The notes under the pieces were generated by a model. It did not search any database, was not told the origin of the DNA, and worked only from the letters and a program-made list of their open reading frames with translations. Positions 33,126 to 41,845 of a DNA stretch of 61,854 nucleotides are shown one piece after another; the stretch's first letter is position 1, and each line of letters starts with the position of its first letter. The DNA lies in the NCBI RefSeq assembly GCF_006658505.1, contig NZ_VFUZ01000029.1, positions 1 to 61,854 on the forward strand, read 5' to 3'. The position numbers and the translations under genes are program-made. Origin of the DNA: Mesorhizobium sp. B2-4-15. Lineage in GTDB: Bacteria > Pseudomonadota > Alphaproteobacteria > Rhizobiales > Rhizobiaceae.

Positions 33126-33527
33126 ATGAAGCAGTATATCGGACTTATCCATAAGGATGCCGGCAGCGACTTCGGTGTGTCCTTCCCTGATTTCCCGGGC
33201 GTGATTACCGCTGGTAAGGATCTGGATGAGGCCCGGATCATGGCCGAAGAGGCCCTCGCCCTCCATATCGAAGGGTTGGTCGAGGACGGCGATGCTGTTC
33301 CGGAGCCGTCCAGTCTGGAGGCTGTGATGGCGGACGCCGATAACCGTGACGGTGTTGCAATCCTGGTCGCGGCCAAGACCGAGGCCAGGAAGACCGTACG
33401 GATCAATGTGACGCTGCCGGACGACGTTCTCCAACGGATCGATGCCTTCGCCGAAGCCCATGGCTATACCCGGTCCGGTTTTCTCGCGAAGGCGGCTGAG
33501 AAAGTGATGAAGCTTGAAGCGGCTTGA
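33126..33527 (+). CDS. hicB: HicB antitoxin
   Basis: A 133-residue protein. The N-terminal HicB fold shows MKQYIGLIHKDAGSDFGVSF and FPDFPGVITAGKDLDEA; the C-terminal ribbon-helix-helix shows VRINVTLPDDVLQRIDAFAE near 92. It binds HicA and represses the operon. It begins four bases after the hicA stop. The antitoxin is intact while the toxin start is damaged, which fits loss of the toxin being tolerated. Confidence 0.88.
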   Translation: MKQYIGLIHKDAGSDFGVSFPDFPGVITAGKDLDEARIMAEEALALHIEGLVEDGDAVPEPSSLEAVMADADNRDGVAILVAAKTEARKTVRINVTLPDDVLQRIDAFAEAHGYTRSGFLAKAAEKVMKLEAA

Positions 33528-33593
33528 GGCGGGTCGCTCAAAGCAACCTCGGCTTCGCCAGCGCTATCGAGGCCGAGGCTTTCGCCCTACGAG

Positions 33594-33722
33594 TACCCCC
33601 ACCCCTATCCCCTCCCCACAAGGGGGAGGGAGACTTTAGCATGTTTTCCGATGTGGGGCGAAAGCGACGGTGCGCGCGGCAGCATTCCCTCCCCCTTGTG
33701 GGGAGGGTTAGGGTGGGGGTCT
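33594..33722. repeat. MITE-like hairpin element (family D)
   Basis: A 129-bp element with 38-bp imperfect terminal inverted repeats: TACCCCCACCCCTATCCCC and CCCCACAAGGGGGAGGGA on the left, TCCCTCCCCCTTGTGGGG and AGGGTTAGGGTGGGGGT on the right. The inner 50 bases are unlike the other elements. It lies between hicB and the RibD-like gene. Confidence 0.7.
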
Positions 33723-33822
33723 CTCTTCGCAAGACTCCTTATGCGATAGCCCTGCGGCGCCGGCGGATGGGACGCACGACAACAGGACCTGAATTTTCAA
33801 AGCCCAAGGGTTGGAGAACTGC

Positions 33823-34521
33823 ATGAAACCGCACGTCGTCTGCCATATGCTCGCATCGCTTGACGGCAGTCTTCATCCGAGCCGCTACACCACAAGCCCG
33901 GACGGAACCCGGGCCGAATGGTCAGGCATCTATGAACAGGTCCATGGGGATCTCGAAGGTGACGCCTGGATCGTTGGCCGTGTCACCATGGCCGAGATGA
34001 GCAAGGTCGGCGCGCACCCGCCGGCGCATGCCGGCAAGGTCGAGCGGCCGCATCATTTCGCCCAACGCGACGCGGGCAGCTTCGCCGTCGCGCTCGATGC
34101 CTCGGGCAAGCTCCATTTTTCCAAGTCAGACATCGGCGGCGACCATGTCGTGGTGCTGCTCGGCCACCGCGTTGCCGACAGCCATCTGGCCGAGCTCGCC
34201 GCCGACGGCGTCTCCTACATCGTGTCGGAGACGGCGGAGATGGATCTCGGCCGGTTACTCGACGTGCTCGGGCGCGAGCTCGGCATCCGCCGGCTGCTGC
34301 TCGAGGGCGGCGCCGGCATCAACGGCTCCTTCTTCGCGGCAGGCCTCGTCGATGAACTCAGCCTTCTGGTTGCCCCGGCGCTCGATGCGCGGGCGGCAAA
34401 CCAGGGCTTTGTCGAGTTCGGCGAAAGCGGCCTCGCCGGCAAGGTGCTGTTGTCACTGACAAGCTGCGAAGCCCTTGCACATGGGCTCATCCACTTGCGC
34501 TACGCCGTCACCCCCGGCTGA
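33823..34521 (+). CDS. RibD C-terminal/dihydrofolate-reductase-fold protein
   Basis: A 232-residue stand-alone reductase-fold protein: VCHMLASLDGSLHP at the start, DAWIVGRVTMAEM near 48, the nucleotide-binding GIRRLLLEGGAGINGSFFAA near 155 and LVDELSLLVAPALD near 178. The family includes riboflavin pyrimidine reductases and many stand-alone NADPH-dependent enzymes of unknown role. GGAG lies eight bases before the ATG at 33823. It is convergent with the SDR gene and has no riboflavin genes beside it. Confidence 0.8.
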   Translation: MKPHVVCHMLASLDGSLHPSRYTTSPDGTRAEWSGIYEQVHGDLEGDAWIVGRVTMAEMSKVGAHPPAHAGKVERPHHFAQRDAGSFAVALDASGKLHFSKSDIGGDHVVVLLGHRVADSHLAELAADGVSYIVSETAEMDLGRLLDVLGRELGIRRLLLEGGAGINGSFFAAGLVDELSLLVAPALDARAANQGFVEFGESGLAGKVLLSLTSCEALAHGLIHLRYAVTPG

Positions 34522-34540
34522 AGCCGTTTTGCGAAGCGCA

Positions 34541-35425
34541 TCAGTATCGCATCGCGTCGAGATCGGCGATCAGCGTCGGCCCGGTCGGATGCCAGCCAAG
34601 CCTCGCCTGGGTCAGCGCGCTGGAAGCCGGCAGATCCATGGGGGCGAACATCGCCATCCAGCCGAAATGCTCCCCCGCCTGTTCAGGCGCGATCGAAACG
34701 ACCGGCACGTTCAGGCCCCGCCCGATCGCCTCGGCGATCGCGCGTACTTCCACCCCTTCCTCGCCGACGGCGTGATAGCGCGCGCCGGGCTGCCGCTTTT
34801 CCACGGCGAGCCGGAAAAGGCGCGCCGCGTCGAGAACATGGCCAGCGGAGAAGCGGTTGCGGCCTTCGCCGACATAGGCCGCGACGCCTTTCTGGCGTGC
34901 GATCTCGATCAGCGGCGTGATCAGCCCCTGCTTGACCGTATCGTGGACCTGCGGCAGGCGCACCACGGATACGTTGACGCCGGCCTCGAGCAAGGCATTG
35001 CCTGCCTGTTCGGAGGCGATGCGAGGATTTCCGTGGCTGGGATTGAAGACGTCCTCGACCGCCAGTTCGCCATGTCCGGGACTGCCCATGCCGACGCCGG
35101 ATGTGATCACCAGCGGGCGATCGGATCCAGCAAGGGCCGAGCCGAGCGCGGCGATGACGCGCCTGTCCTTTTCGCAATTCTCGACAAACCGCGAAAAATC
35201 ATGGTCGAACGCGGTGTGGATGACGGCTTCCGCCTTCGCCGCGCCGTCGCGCAAGCCGTCGGGATCCTCGAGCGTTCCGCGATGGACCTCGGCCCCTGCC
35301 GCGGCGAGCGCCTCCGCGCCAGCGTCGGAGCGGGTCACGCCAATCACCTGATGGCCCGCCTTGATAAGTTCGGGAACAAGCGCCGAACCGATGAAGCCGG
35401 TCGCGCCGGTGAGAAAGATACGCAT
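34541..35425 (-). CDS. SDR-type NAD(P)-dependent epimerase/dehydratase family protein
   Basis: A 294-residue protein with an N-terminal MRIFLTGATGFIGSALV dinucleotide motif (TGxxGxxG). An extended-SDR-like body follows, with LVITSGVGMGSPGHG near 105 and NVSVVRLPQVHD near 150. The classic YxxxK is not evident at its usual place, so it may be an atypical SDR. It diverges from an MmyB-type regulator across about 100 bases, a frequent arrangement in which the regulator represses the reductase. Confidence 0.8.
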   Translation of the reverse strand: MRIFLTGATGFIGSALVPELIKAGHQVIGVTRSDAGAEALAAAGAEVHRGTLEDPDGLRDGAAKAEAVIHTAFDHDFSRFVENCEKDRRVIAALGSALAGSDRPLVITSGVGMGSPGHGELAVEDVFNPSHGNPRIASEQAGNALLEAGVNVSVVRLPQVHDTVKQGLITPLIEIARQKGVAAYVGEGRNRFSAGHVLDAARLFRLAVEKRQPGARYHAVGEEGVEVRAIAEAIGRGLNVPVVSIAPEQAGEHFGWMAMFAPMDLPASSALTQARLGWHPTGPTLIADLDAMRY

Positions 35426-35522
35426 GCAAAATCTCCTGCACAGTTGCAGGCGCAGTATCCCCGATCTATTATTCCATTAAAGTAGTGACCTTATCATGGT
35501 ATAATTGCTAACAGGATCGGCC

Positions 35523-36377
35523 ATGACCATCCATTCCGCAGGTTCGCTCGCAGCCTTCCTGAAAGACCGCCGCACCCGGCTCGATCCGGCATCGTTCGGC
35601 TTCTCCGGGCGCAGGCGCACGCCGGGGCTGCGCCGCGAAGAGGTCGCCCAGCGCGCCAACATAAGCCCGACCTGGTACACATGGCTGGAGCAGGGCCGTG
35701 GCGGCGCGCCCTCGGCCGATGTGCTGAACCGGATCGCCAAGGGACTGCTTCTGACCGAGGCGGAACGCGAACATCTTTTCATGCTCGGGCTGGGGCGCCC
35801 GCCCGAAGTCCGCTACATCGGGGCCGACGGCGTCAGCCCTCGCCTCCAGCGCCTGCTCGATACGCTCGATGCCAGCCCCGCTCTGATCAAGACGGCCACC
35901 TGGGATGTCGTTGCCTGGAACCGCGCCGCCGAAGTGGTGCTGACCGACTACGGCGCCCTGCCCGCCGGCCAGCGCAACATCCTGCGCTTCATGTTCCGCA
36001 GTCCCACTACCCGCGCCAAGCAACACGATTGGGAAAACCTCGCCCGTTTCGTGGTGGGCGCGTTCCGGGCCGATGCGGCGCGCGCCGGCGCGGTGTCGGA
36101 AGTCACCCAGCTGGTCGACGAACTCTGCAGCGTCAGCCCCGAATTCGCCGCCCTGTGGGGGGAAAACGACGTGCTCAGCCACGGCGACGGGACCAAGCGC
36201 CTGAAGCACCCGGAACTCGGCGACATCGAGCTGGAATACTCGGCCTTCGCGGTCGACGGCCGACCGGACCTGAGCATGATCGTCTACAACCCGCTGGACG
36301 ATAAGGTCGCCGGCCGCATCCGCGATCTCGCCCGGCGGCCGAAGCCGCAGAAGCCGGACGATCACCCGGCGCCATGA
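35523..36377 (+). CDS. XRE-family regulator with MmyB-like ligand domain
   Basis: A 284-residue regulator. The HTH region is near 10-80, with the typical RRRTPGLRREEVAQRANIS and WYTWLEQGRG. The MmyB-type C-terminal domain follows: SPALIKTATWDVVAWN near 117, ILRFMFRSPTTR near 150, FVGAFR-like and the HPELGDIELEYSAFAVDGRP block near 228. MmyB-like domains bind fatty-acid-like ligands in some members. The ATG at 35523 follows ACAGGA, and a TATAAT lies at 35500-35505. It probably controls the divergent SDR gene. Confidence 0.88.
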   Translation: MTIHSAGSLAAFLKDRRTRLDPASFGFSGRRRTPGLRREEVAQRANISPTWYTWLEQGRGGAPSADVLNRIAKGLLLTEAEREHLFMLGLGRPPEVRYIGADGVSPRLQRLLDTLDASPALIKTATWDVVAWNRAAEVVLTDYGALPAGQRNILRFMFRSPTTRAKQHDWENLARFVVGAFRADAARAGAVSEVTQLVDELCSVSPEFAALWGENDVLSHGDGTKRLKHPELGDIELEYSAFAVDGRPDLSMIVYNPLDDKVAGRIRDLARRPKPQKPDDHPAP

Positions 36378-36427
36378 CGCCCGGCCGGTTGAACGTCGAA
36401 GCGCCACGCCAGGGTACAGGAGACCGC

Positions 36428-36907
36428 ATGAACGAGCAGCGTGTCCATCAGATTTTCGAGGTCAGCCTGCTGCTTAAGGGCGCACATGCGCTGGTCGAAT
36501 GCATCGGCGGCCTGCTGCTTGCCCTTGTCAGCACCAGCACGATCGTGGCGCTGGTGAACAGGCTGACACAGGAAGAGCTGACCGAGGACCCGAACGATTT
36601 CATCGCCAGCCATCTGATGCACGCGGCGAGCCATTTCTCCGTCGGCACGCAGCATTTCTACGCGTTCTACCTGCTCAGCCACGGCCTCATCAAGATTGCC
36701 CTGGTGGTGGGCCTGCTGAGGGGCAAGCTATGGGCTTATCCGGCCTCGCTGGTCGCCTTGCTGCTGTTCATCGTCTATCAGCTCTACCGCTTCAGCTATA
36801 CCCATTCGGCGGGGCTGATCGTGCTCACCCTGTTCGATCTCATCGTCATCTGGCTGATCTGGCATGAATACCGCCTCGTTCGGCGCCACAAGGTGGCAAG
36901 CCGTTAG
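36428..36907 (+). CDS. DUF2127 membrane protein
   Basis: A 159-residue protein with four hydrophobic segments (KGAHALVECIGGLLLALVST near 18, YLLSHGLIKIALVVGLL near 82, YPASLVALLLFIVYQLYRF near 105 and GLIVLTLFDLIVIWLIW near 130). DUF2127 proteins are predicted integral membrane proteins of unknown function. The ATG at 36428 is preferred since the family begins there. It follows the MmyB-type gene by 50 bases. Confidence 0.75.
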   Translation: MNEQRVHQIFEVSLLLKGAHALVECIGGLLLALVSTSTIVALVNRLTQEELTEDPNDFIASHLMHAASHFSVGTQHFYAFYLLSHGLIKIALVVGLLRGKLWAYPASLVALLLFIVYQLYRFSYTHSAGLIVLTLFDLIVIWLIWHEYRLVRRHKVASR

Positions 36908-36931
36908 AGGCGCCCGCCGGATCATCCGACT

Positions 36932-37444
36932 ATGATCGGCCGTCCGCATCGACAGTGGAGCAATACAATCCTGTGCGAATTCGTGCTTCCCTGCGTATTA
37001 CCCGGCGATAGCCACTACACCACCGGCCGTGCGCGGCCCTTGCAAGAAGCGAGCGCTGGTTTGAGGATTTTGAATGCGACCAGACAATGGGCCCGAGCCA
37101 TCAGGCGTGATGTCGTCGCCCTCTGGCTTGCCGCCCGCGACCCGCGCGTACCCTGGTATGCCAAGGCGGTTGCCGGTGCGGTCGCCGCCTACGCGCTGAG
37201 CCCCATTGACCTGATCCCCGACTTCATTCCGGTCATCGGCTATCTGGACGACCTCATCATCGTGCCGCTGGGAATCATGCTGGCGGTCAAGCTGGTGCCG
37301 GTCGATCTGATGCGGGAATTCCGGGACGAAGCGACCGGACGCGCCAAGCCGGTAAGCAAGGCCGGCCTGATATTCATGATCGCGGTCTGGATAGTCGCGG
37401 CAGCGGCGTTGCTCTGGCTATTCTGGCCGACTCACCCGGCCTAG
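36932..37444 (+). CDS. YkvA family (DUF1232) membrane protein
   Basis: The conserved part runs from about residue 55: RDPRVPWYAKAVAGAVAAYA, then LSPIDLIPDFIPVIGYLDDL and IIVPLGIMLAVKLVP, typical of DUF1232. A C-terminal helix (FMIAVWIVAAAALLWLFW) completes it. The first ~43 codons do not look like this family. Translation probably begins at one of the TTG codons at 37061 or 37070 instead of the ATG at 36932. Function is unknown. Confidence 0.7.
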   Translation: MIGRPHRQWSNTILCEFVLPCVLPGDSHYTTGRARPLQEASAGLRILNATRQWARAIRRDVVALWLAARDPRVPWYAKAVAGAVAAYALSPIDLIPDFIPVIGYLDDLIIVPLGIMLAVKLVPVDLMREFRDEATGRAKPVSKAGLIFMIAVWIVAAAALLWLFWPTHPA

Positions 37445-37469
37445 ATTCAAACTGATCCGTTGCCTCCGG

Positions 37470-38240
37470 TCATTGCGATGGCTCCGGCGCCAGGACCAGC
37501 CTGATCTCCTCGGCCGCCTGCGCGGCGTGGCGGCGCACGGTGGCAAGGTCGAGCACGCTGTAGGTGGTCGCCACATAAGGTACGGTGAGTGCCGCGACCG
37601 AATGGCCGAACGGTCCGATGACCGGAAAGGCGAGGTCGATGACGCCCGGCTGCAGCCCGTCCGCCACCTCTTCATGGCCGTCGGCGCGGATGCGGGCGAG
37701 CGCCTCCACCACATCGGCCTTTTCGTCAGCGATACCAGTGGCTTGCAGCCATTGATTGACTCTGTCCCGCGCCTGGAACGCCATCAGCGTGCGTCCGGTC
37801 GCGGTGGTGAACAGCGGAAACTCGGCGCCGACGCGGACGCGAAAACCGAACGCCGCCGGGCTTTCCACCTGCGCCAGGATCAGCACCCTTCCGGCATTGT
37901 GGACGCCGAGATTGCAGGATTGCTGGATGGCGTCGGACAGCCGCCGCATCGAAGGCAGCGCCGCCTGGACGAGGCCGCGCAGCGGCTCGTGCCGGTGCGC
38001 CAGCTCGAACATGCGCGGCGACAGGAAATAGGGCCCGGCCGGGCGGTCGCGGAAGATGTAGCCGCGCCGCTCCAGCGCCTGCAGCACGCGGTATATCTGG
38101 TGGATCGAGCGGCCGACCGCCTCGGAAATCTGGCCCTGGTTCAGGCCGTCCTTCTGGTCGGCCAGGAGTTCGATGATGTCGAACGCCTTTTCCAGGGCCG
38201 GCACCGAGTAATCCGGCGCTTCCGCGGTCTTGCCAGCCAT
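37470..38240 (-). CDS. IclR-family regulator
   Basis: A 256-residue protein with the IclR winged helix (SVPALEKAFDIIELLADQKD near 12, GRSIHQIYRVLQALERRGYI near 45) and the effector domain (NLGVHNAGRVLILAQVESP near 110, FPLFTTATGRTLMAF near 140 and a C-terminal VIGPFGHSVAALTV near 215). The ATG at 38240 precedes the conserved part. It lies downstream of the adenosylhomocysteinase-like gene on the same strand, with a palindromic repeat between them. It probably regulates the nucleoside-related genes beside it through the site at 39578-39596. Confidence 0.87.
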   Translation of the reverse strand: MAGKTAEAPDYSVPALEKAFDIIELLADQKDGLNQGQISEAVGRSIHQIYRVLQALERRGYIFRDRPAGPYFLSPRMFELAHRHEPLRGLVQAALPSMRRLSDAIQQSCNLGVHNAGRVLILAQVESPAAFGFRVRVGAEFPLFTTATGRTLMAFQARDRVNQWLQATGIADEKADVVEALARIRADGHEEVADGLQPGVIDLAFPVIGPFGHSVAALTVPYVATTYSVLDLATVRRHAAQAAEEIRLVLAPEPSQ

Positions 38241-38264
38241 GCCCCACAATCCTTCCCGGACCAA

Positions 38265-38316
38265 GGCAATTCCAGGAAAAGCGTGAACGGTTTTCCCACA
38301 GGAATTGCGTCAAATA
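38265..38316 (-). repeat. Palindromic repeat copy 3 (second module)
   Basis: Read on the minus strand it contains GCAATTCCTGTGGGAAAACC and GTTCACGCTTTTCCTGGAATTG, matching the repeats inside the acyltransferase gene. Here it is intergenic, just before the IclR gene. Confidence 0.65.
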
Positions 38317-38339
38317 AGAGAATCAGGGGCTTACCATAG

Positions 38340-39542
38340 CTACAAGGCGGCGCCCATCGAAGCCGTCATCAGCCGGGCGATGCGCCGGTTGATGTCGTCT
38401 GGCACCGGCTGCGCGCCCGCCGTAAGCCCGTTGCCCTTCACCACCCTCTCCAGCGACAGCGCCTGCAACATGAAGCCGATGTCCATGGATTCGATCGAAT
38501 TGCCCTTCGGCTCGCTGCCGGCAAGGTTGAACATGCGCCCCTCGGCAACGAGGATGATATGCCGCCCAGTGGCGAGGTCGAGCCGCCGCAACGTGCCGTC
38601 CAGATCGGTGGCCGCGGTGGTCATGGTGCCAAGGCCGTCCGTGTCGATCTCCCACGGGAAGTGCCCGGAATTGGCCAGCACCGCGCCATCCCGCATGGCG
38701 GCGATCGCGCTGGCCGGCAGCACGCCGGCGCGGCCGGTGGCGGTGATGAACACTTCCGCCCACGGCGCGAGGTCGGCGAGCGGAGCCACGCGATAGCCGT
38801 CGAGTGCCGCCTCCAGGGCCTTGATCTCGTCGACCTCGACGACAGCCACGCGTCCGCCGAGCGCCCGCAGATACTGCGCGATGCCGCGTCCGCACCAGCC
38901 ATGGCCGATGACGCAGAAGCGCCGGCCGGGAATCATCAGATTGGTGATGCGCATGAAGCTCTCGACCACAGACTGGCCGACCGCGTGCTTGTTCTCGCCG
39001 ATCGCCTTCAGCGGACTGTCATTGATGACTATCGAAGGGAACGGCACCTTGCCGGCCAGATCGCCGCGCAGCCGGTCGCCGCCCGAGGTCGTCTCCTCGG
39101 TGCCGCCGAGGATGGACGCCGCGATGCCGCGTTCGACAACGCCCGCGGCAAGGTCGGCGCCGTTGTCGAGCAGCATGTCGGGCTTTGCATCCAGCACCCG
39201 CGCCAGATTGGCGTGATGATCGGCCAGCGTATCGGCCCGGCGGCCGAAAATCCCGATGCCCTGGCTTTGCAGGAAGGCGACGACATCGTCCTGCGTCGAG
39301 CCGTGATTGCCGGTGCCGACGATCTCGGCGCCGCCCTCGGCCAGCACTTCGAGCAACACGGCCGTCTTCGGTTCGACATGCAGGGACACCCCGATGCGCC
39401 GGCCGGCGAAGGGTTGCGTGCGGCGGAACTCCTCGCGCAGCCCGGCCAGCAACGCCATGCGCGAACGGATCCAGGCGATGCGGGCGCGGCCGCGCTCGAC
39501 CAACTCGGTGGTGGTCGCCGGATTAGCCTGGGCTTGGGTCAT
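38340..39542 (-). CDS. Adenosylhomocysteinase-like protein
   Basis: A 400-residue member of the S-adenosylhomocysteine hydrolase family. Recognisable parts are VSLHVEPKTAVLLEVLAEGG near 52, the NAD site FCVIGHGWCGRGIAQYLRAL near 210, VFITATGRAGVLPA near 264 and the C-terminal HIILVAEGRMFNLAGSEPKG near 328. It is shorter than typical SAHH (about 430-470). The usual HPS and substrate motifs are altered (HPSFVMS is absent), so the substrate may differ. It diverges from an SSS transporter and lies near cytidine deaminase, suggesting a nucleoside or adenosyl-compound pathway. Confidence 0.75.
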   Translation of the reverse strand: MTQAQANPATTTELVERGRARIAWIRSRMALLAGLREEFRRTQPFAGRRIGVSLHVEPKTAVLLEVLAEGGAEIVGTGNHGSTQDDVVAFLQSQGIGIFGRRADTLADHHANLARVLDAKPDMLLDNGADLAAGVVERGIAASILGGTEETTSGGDRLRGDLAGKVPFPSIVINDSPLKAIGENKHAVGQSVVESFMRITNLMIPGRRFCVIGHGWCGRGIAQYLRALGGRVAVVEVDEIKALEAALDGYRVAPLADLAPWAEVFITATGRAGVLPASAIAAMRDGAVLANSGHFPWEIDTDGLGTMTTAATDLDGTLRRLDLATGRHIILVAEGRMFNLAGSEPKGNSIESMDIGFMLQALSLERVVKGNGLTAGAQPVPDDINRRIARLMTASMGAAL

Positions 39543-39577
39543 TCGAAGTCTCCAATCATGGGTCCAAATTCAGCACT

Positions 39578-39596
39578 TGCAAAAAAGATTTTTGCA
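39578..39596. promoter_or_regulatory. Palindromic operator in the divergent SAHH-like/transporter region
   Basis: TGCAAAAA-AGA-TTTTTGCA is a perfect 8-bp inverted repeat, 36-54 bases before the SAHH-like start and about 113 bases before the transporter start. It is the obvious candidate site for the neighbouring IclR-type regulator. Confidence 0.6.
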
Positions 39597-39708
39597 TGTG
39601 ACAAATATTGCAGAGGGTCGTCAAGCCCCCGCGAAGAGGGCAACGAACAGGACTGCGCGGCGCCACCGGGCGCGGCACGCCATCGCTTTTCATGTGAAGG
39701 GGTACGAA

Positions 39709-41088
39709 ATGGGAAATCTGGATATAGCGGTCGTCGCCATCTATCTCGTGGCGGTCACCGGCATCGGGCTGTTCTTCGCCCGCTCGATCAGGACCGAGGA
39801 AGATTACATCGTCGCCGGGCGCCGCATGGGCCCGCTGTGGCTGACCATCTCGGCCTTCGCCTCATGGACCGGCCTTGCCGGCCTTTTCGGCACGCCCGAA
39901 ATGGTCGTGCGCTACGGCATAGCGGGCACCTGGTGGTGGTTCACCTTCCCGATCGGCCTGTTGCTGATGGGCATCTTCCTGGCCAGGATCGTGCGCCAGC
40001 GCATGCATGTGACGACGCCCGACATCGTCGCACAGGATTATCCCGGTTCCGTCCGCGTCGCCGCCTCGCTGGTGACCAGCTGGAACTATCTCGCCTGGGC
40101 GGCGGCGCAGGTGTTCGGCATCTCCATGGTGTTCACCCTGTTCTCGGGCATGGACCCGAAGACCGGCGCCATCGTCGCCTTCCTGGTCGTCATCGTCTAC
40201 ACCATGCTGGGCGGCTTCCTGGCGGTGGTGGCGACCGACGTGCTGCAGGCCGTCATCTTCCTCATCGTCATCGGCGTGGTGGCGCCCTTGTTCGTCATCT
40301 TCGGGCCGGGTGTGCCACACATCTATGAAGCGACGAAGGACATTCCGGGCTTCTATCATCTGTTCGCCAACGTGCCGCCGGCCACGCTGTTCGTCTGGTT
40401 CCTGCTGCTGCCCGCCGGCTTCATCGACACGATCGGCTTCCAGCGCGTCTTTTCGGCCAATTCGCCGGAGACGGCGCGCAAGGGCCTGGTCTACGGCTTC
40501 GTCATCATGGCGGTGTTCGGCATCATCCTCACCTTCCTCGGCGTCGCCGCCAGGGCGCTGCTGCCGGCCGGCGCCAACCCGGTCAACGCCATGCCCGACC
40601 TGATGGTGCAGCTTCTGCCGCACGGCATCATCGGCGTGCTGGTTGCCGCCTTCCTGGCGGTGGCGATGTCGACGGCCAGCACCACGCTGCTCATCACCGC
40701 CACCACGCTGCAGCGCGACGTGATCTCGCGGCTGCGCCCCGACGCCAGCGACAAGGAAAGGCTGTGGACCAGCCGCATCCTGCTGCTCGTGCTCGGTCTT
40801 GTGGCGCTGGTCGTGGCGCTCAGCGTGCCCGGCATCGTCACCATCCTGATGCTCGGCTTCTCGGTCTATGTGCCGGGCCTGCTTTTGCCGGTGCTGTCGG
40901 CCACCTTCGGCTGGCGCATTCCGTCCTGGTCGATGCTGGCGACCATCGTCATCGGCGCCGGGTCTACCGCGATCCTGGTGCTGATGGGCGAACCCGGCGG
41001 CATTCCGGCCTCGCTGGTCGGTTTTATCCTCTCGGTCGTCCCCTTCGTCGCCGGACTTGCGACGCGATCGCAACGCCAGCCGGCCTGA
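39709..41088 (+). CDS. Sodium:solute symporter family (SSS) transporter
   Basis: A 459-residue protein with about 12-13 membrane helices in the LeuT-like SSS arrangement (YLVAVTGIGLFFARSIRTEE, then DYIVAGRRMGPLWLT at the start; FLAVAMSTASTTLLITATTL near 310). The ATG at 39709 follows AAGGGG. It diverges from the SAHH-like gene and is followed by cytidine deaminase after 82 bases. That context favours a nucleoside, nucleobase or related nitrogen compound as substrate. Members of this family are otherwise hard to assign. Confidence 0.85.
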   Translation: MGNLDIAVVAIYLVAVTGIGLFFARSIRTEEDYIVAGRRMGPLWLTISAFASWTGLAGLFGTPEMVVRYGIAGTWWWFTFPIGLLLMGIFLARIVRQRMHVTTPDIVAQDYPGSVRVAASLVTSWNYLAWAAAQVFGISMVFTLFSGMDPKTGAIVAFLVVIVYTMLGGFLAVVATDVLQAVIFLIVIGVVAPLFVIFGPGVPHIYEATKDIPGFYHLFANVPPATLFVWFLLLPAGFIDTIGFQRVFSANSPETARKGLVYGFVIMAVFGIILTFLGVAARALLPAGANPVNAMPDLMVQLLPHGIIGVLVAAFLAVAMSTASTTLLITATTLQRDVISRLRPDASDKERLWTSRILLLVLGLVALVVALSVPGIVTILMLGFSVYVPGLLLPVLSATFGWRIPSWSMLATIVIGAGSTAILVLMGEPGGIPASLVGFILSVVPFVAGLATRSQRQPA

Positions 41089-41121
41089 GCCACGGAAGAC
41101 GCCGAAAAAGCAACGAGATAA

Positions 41122-41153
41122 GGCTCCATCCTGAATCAATGCGGGATGGAGCC
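41122..41153 (+). promoter_or_regulatory. Stem-loop before cytidine deaminase
   Basis: GGCTCCATCC and GGATGGAGCC form a perfect ten-base stem around a 12-base loop. It ends 17 bases before the cdd ATG. There is no T-run; it may protect or attenuate the mRNA between the transporter and cdd. Confidence 0.45.
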
Positions 41154-41170
41154 CGGATGCGGAGAGACCC

Positions 41171-41614
41171 ATGCAGAAGACCAGCTTCGACAAACTTTCA
41201 AGCGCCGACCAGGCCCTCGTCACCGCCGCCGCCGAGGCGCGCGACAAGGCCTACACGCCCTACTCCAACCACAAGGTCGGCTCGGCCGTGCGCACCGCGT
41301 CGGGCCGGCTGTTCTCCGCCTGCAATGTCGAAATCGTCACCTTGCAGCAATCGGTGCATGCCGAGCGCAACGCGGTGATGCAGATGGCGGCGGCCGGCGA
41401 GCGGCAGATCGAGGCCATCGTCTGCCACGGCCCCTATTCGGGCGTGCCATGCGCCGAATGCCGGCAGGTGATCTGGGAGTTCTGCTGCGACGACCCCGAC
41501 GTCAAGATCATCGGCTCGACGCTCGATGGCGAGATCGAACTGATGACCATCGGCGAAATCTATCCGAGCCCCTACGGTCCGGGCACAAAGGGCATCGACC
41601 CGCGCAAGTTCTGA
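41171..41614 (+). CDS. cdd: Cytidine deaminase
   Basis: A 147-residue homotetrameric-type deaminase: YTPYSNHKVGSAVRT near 30, the zinc site HAERNAVMQM (His and catalytic Glu, near 72) and PCAECRQVIWEF (two Cys, near 100). It converts cytidine or deoxycytidine to uridine. It follows the SSS transporter on the same strand, which probably imports the substrate. Its last 25 bases are repeated at 42917-42941, the trace of an insertion downstream. Confidence 0.92.
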   Translation: MQKTSFDKLSSADQALVTAAAEARDKAYTPYSNHKVGSAVRTASGRLFSACNVEIVTLQQSVHAERNAVMQMAAAGERQIEAIVCHGPYSGVPCAECRQVIWEFCCDDPDVKIIGSTLDGEIELMTIGEIYPSPYGPGTKGIDPRKF

Positions 41615-41635
41615 GGCGAAAATAGATCCCGGACG

Positions 41636-41698
41636 ATCCGCTTGCCGGCGTCACCATCCTCTTTGGTGAACGGGCCGATGTCGGGATTGGAAGGAAAA
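41636..41698 (-). pseudogene. Remnant of the 3' end of arsC
   Basis: The minus strand encodes NPDIGPFTKEDG, identical to the intact ArsC, then DAGKRIV after a small deletion (intact: DAGGKRVV). DNA similarity with 42968-43045 is high (GGTGAACGGGCCGATGTCGG is shared). No start or catalytic part remains. Confidence 0.7.
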
Positions 41699-41845
41699 GC
41701 ACCTCCAACCCAATTCGCATCCGTGGATGCCAATGCCCGAAATGCGGCATCAGGCAGGATCACCGACGGGTCAGGCGCCACCGCACAAAATGCATGCGAA
41801 GCTGACATTTGAAGGAACATAAATCAGGCAAGAAGCTTAGTAGCC

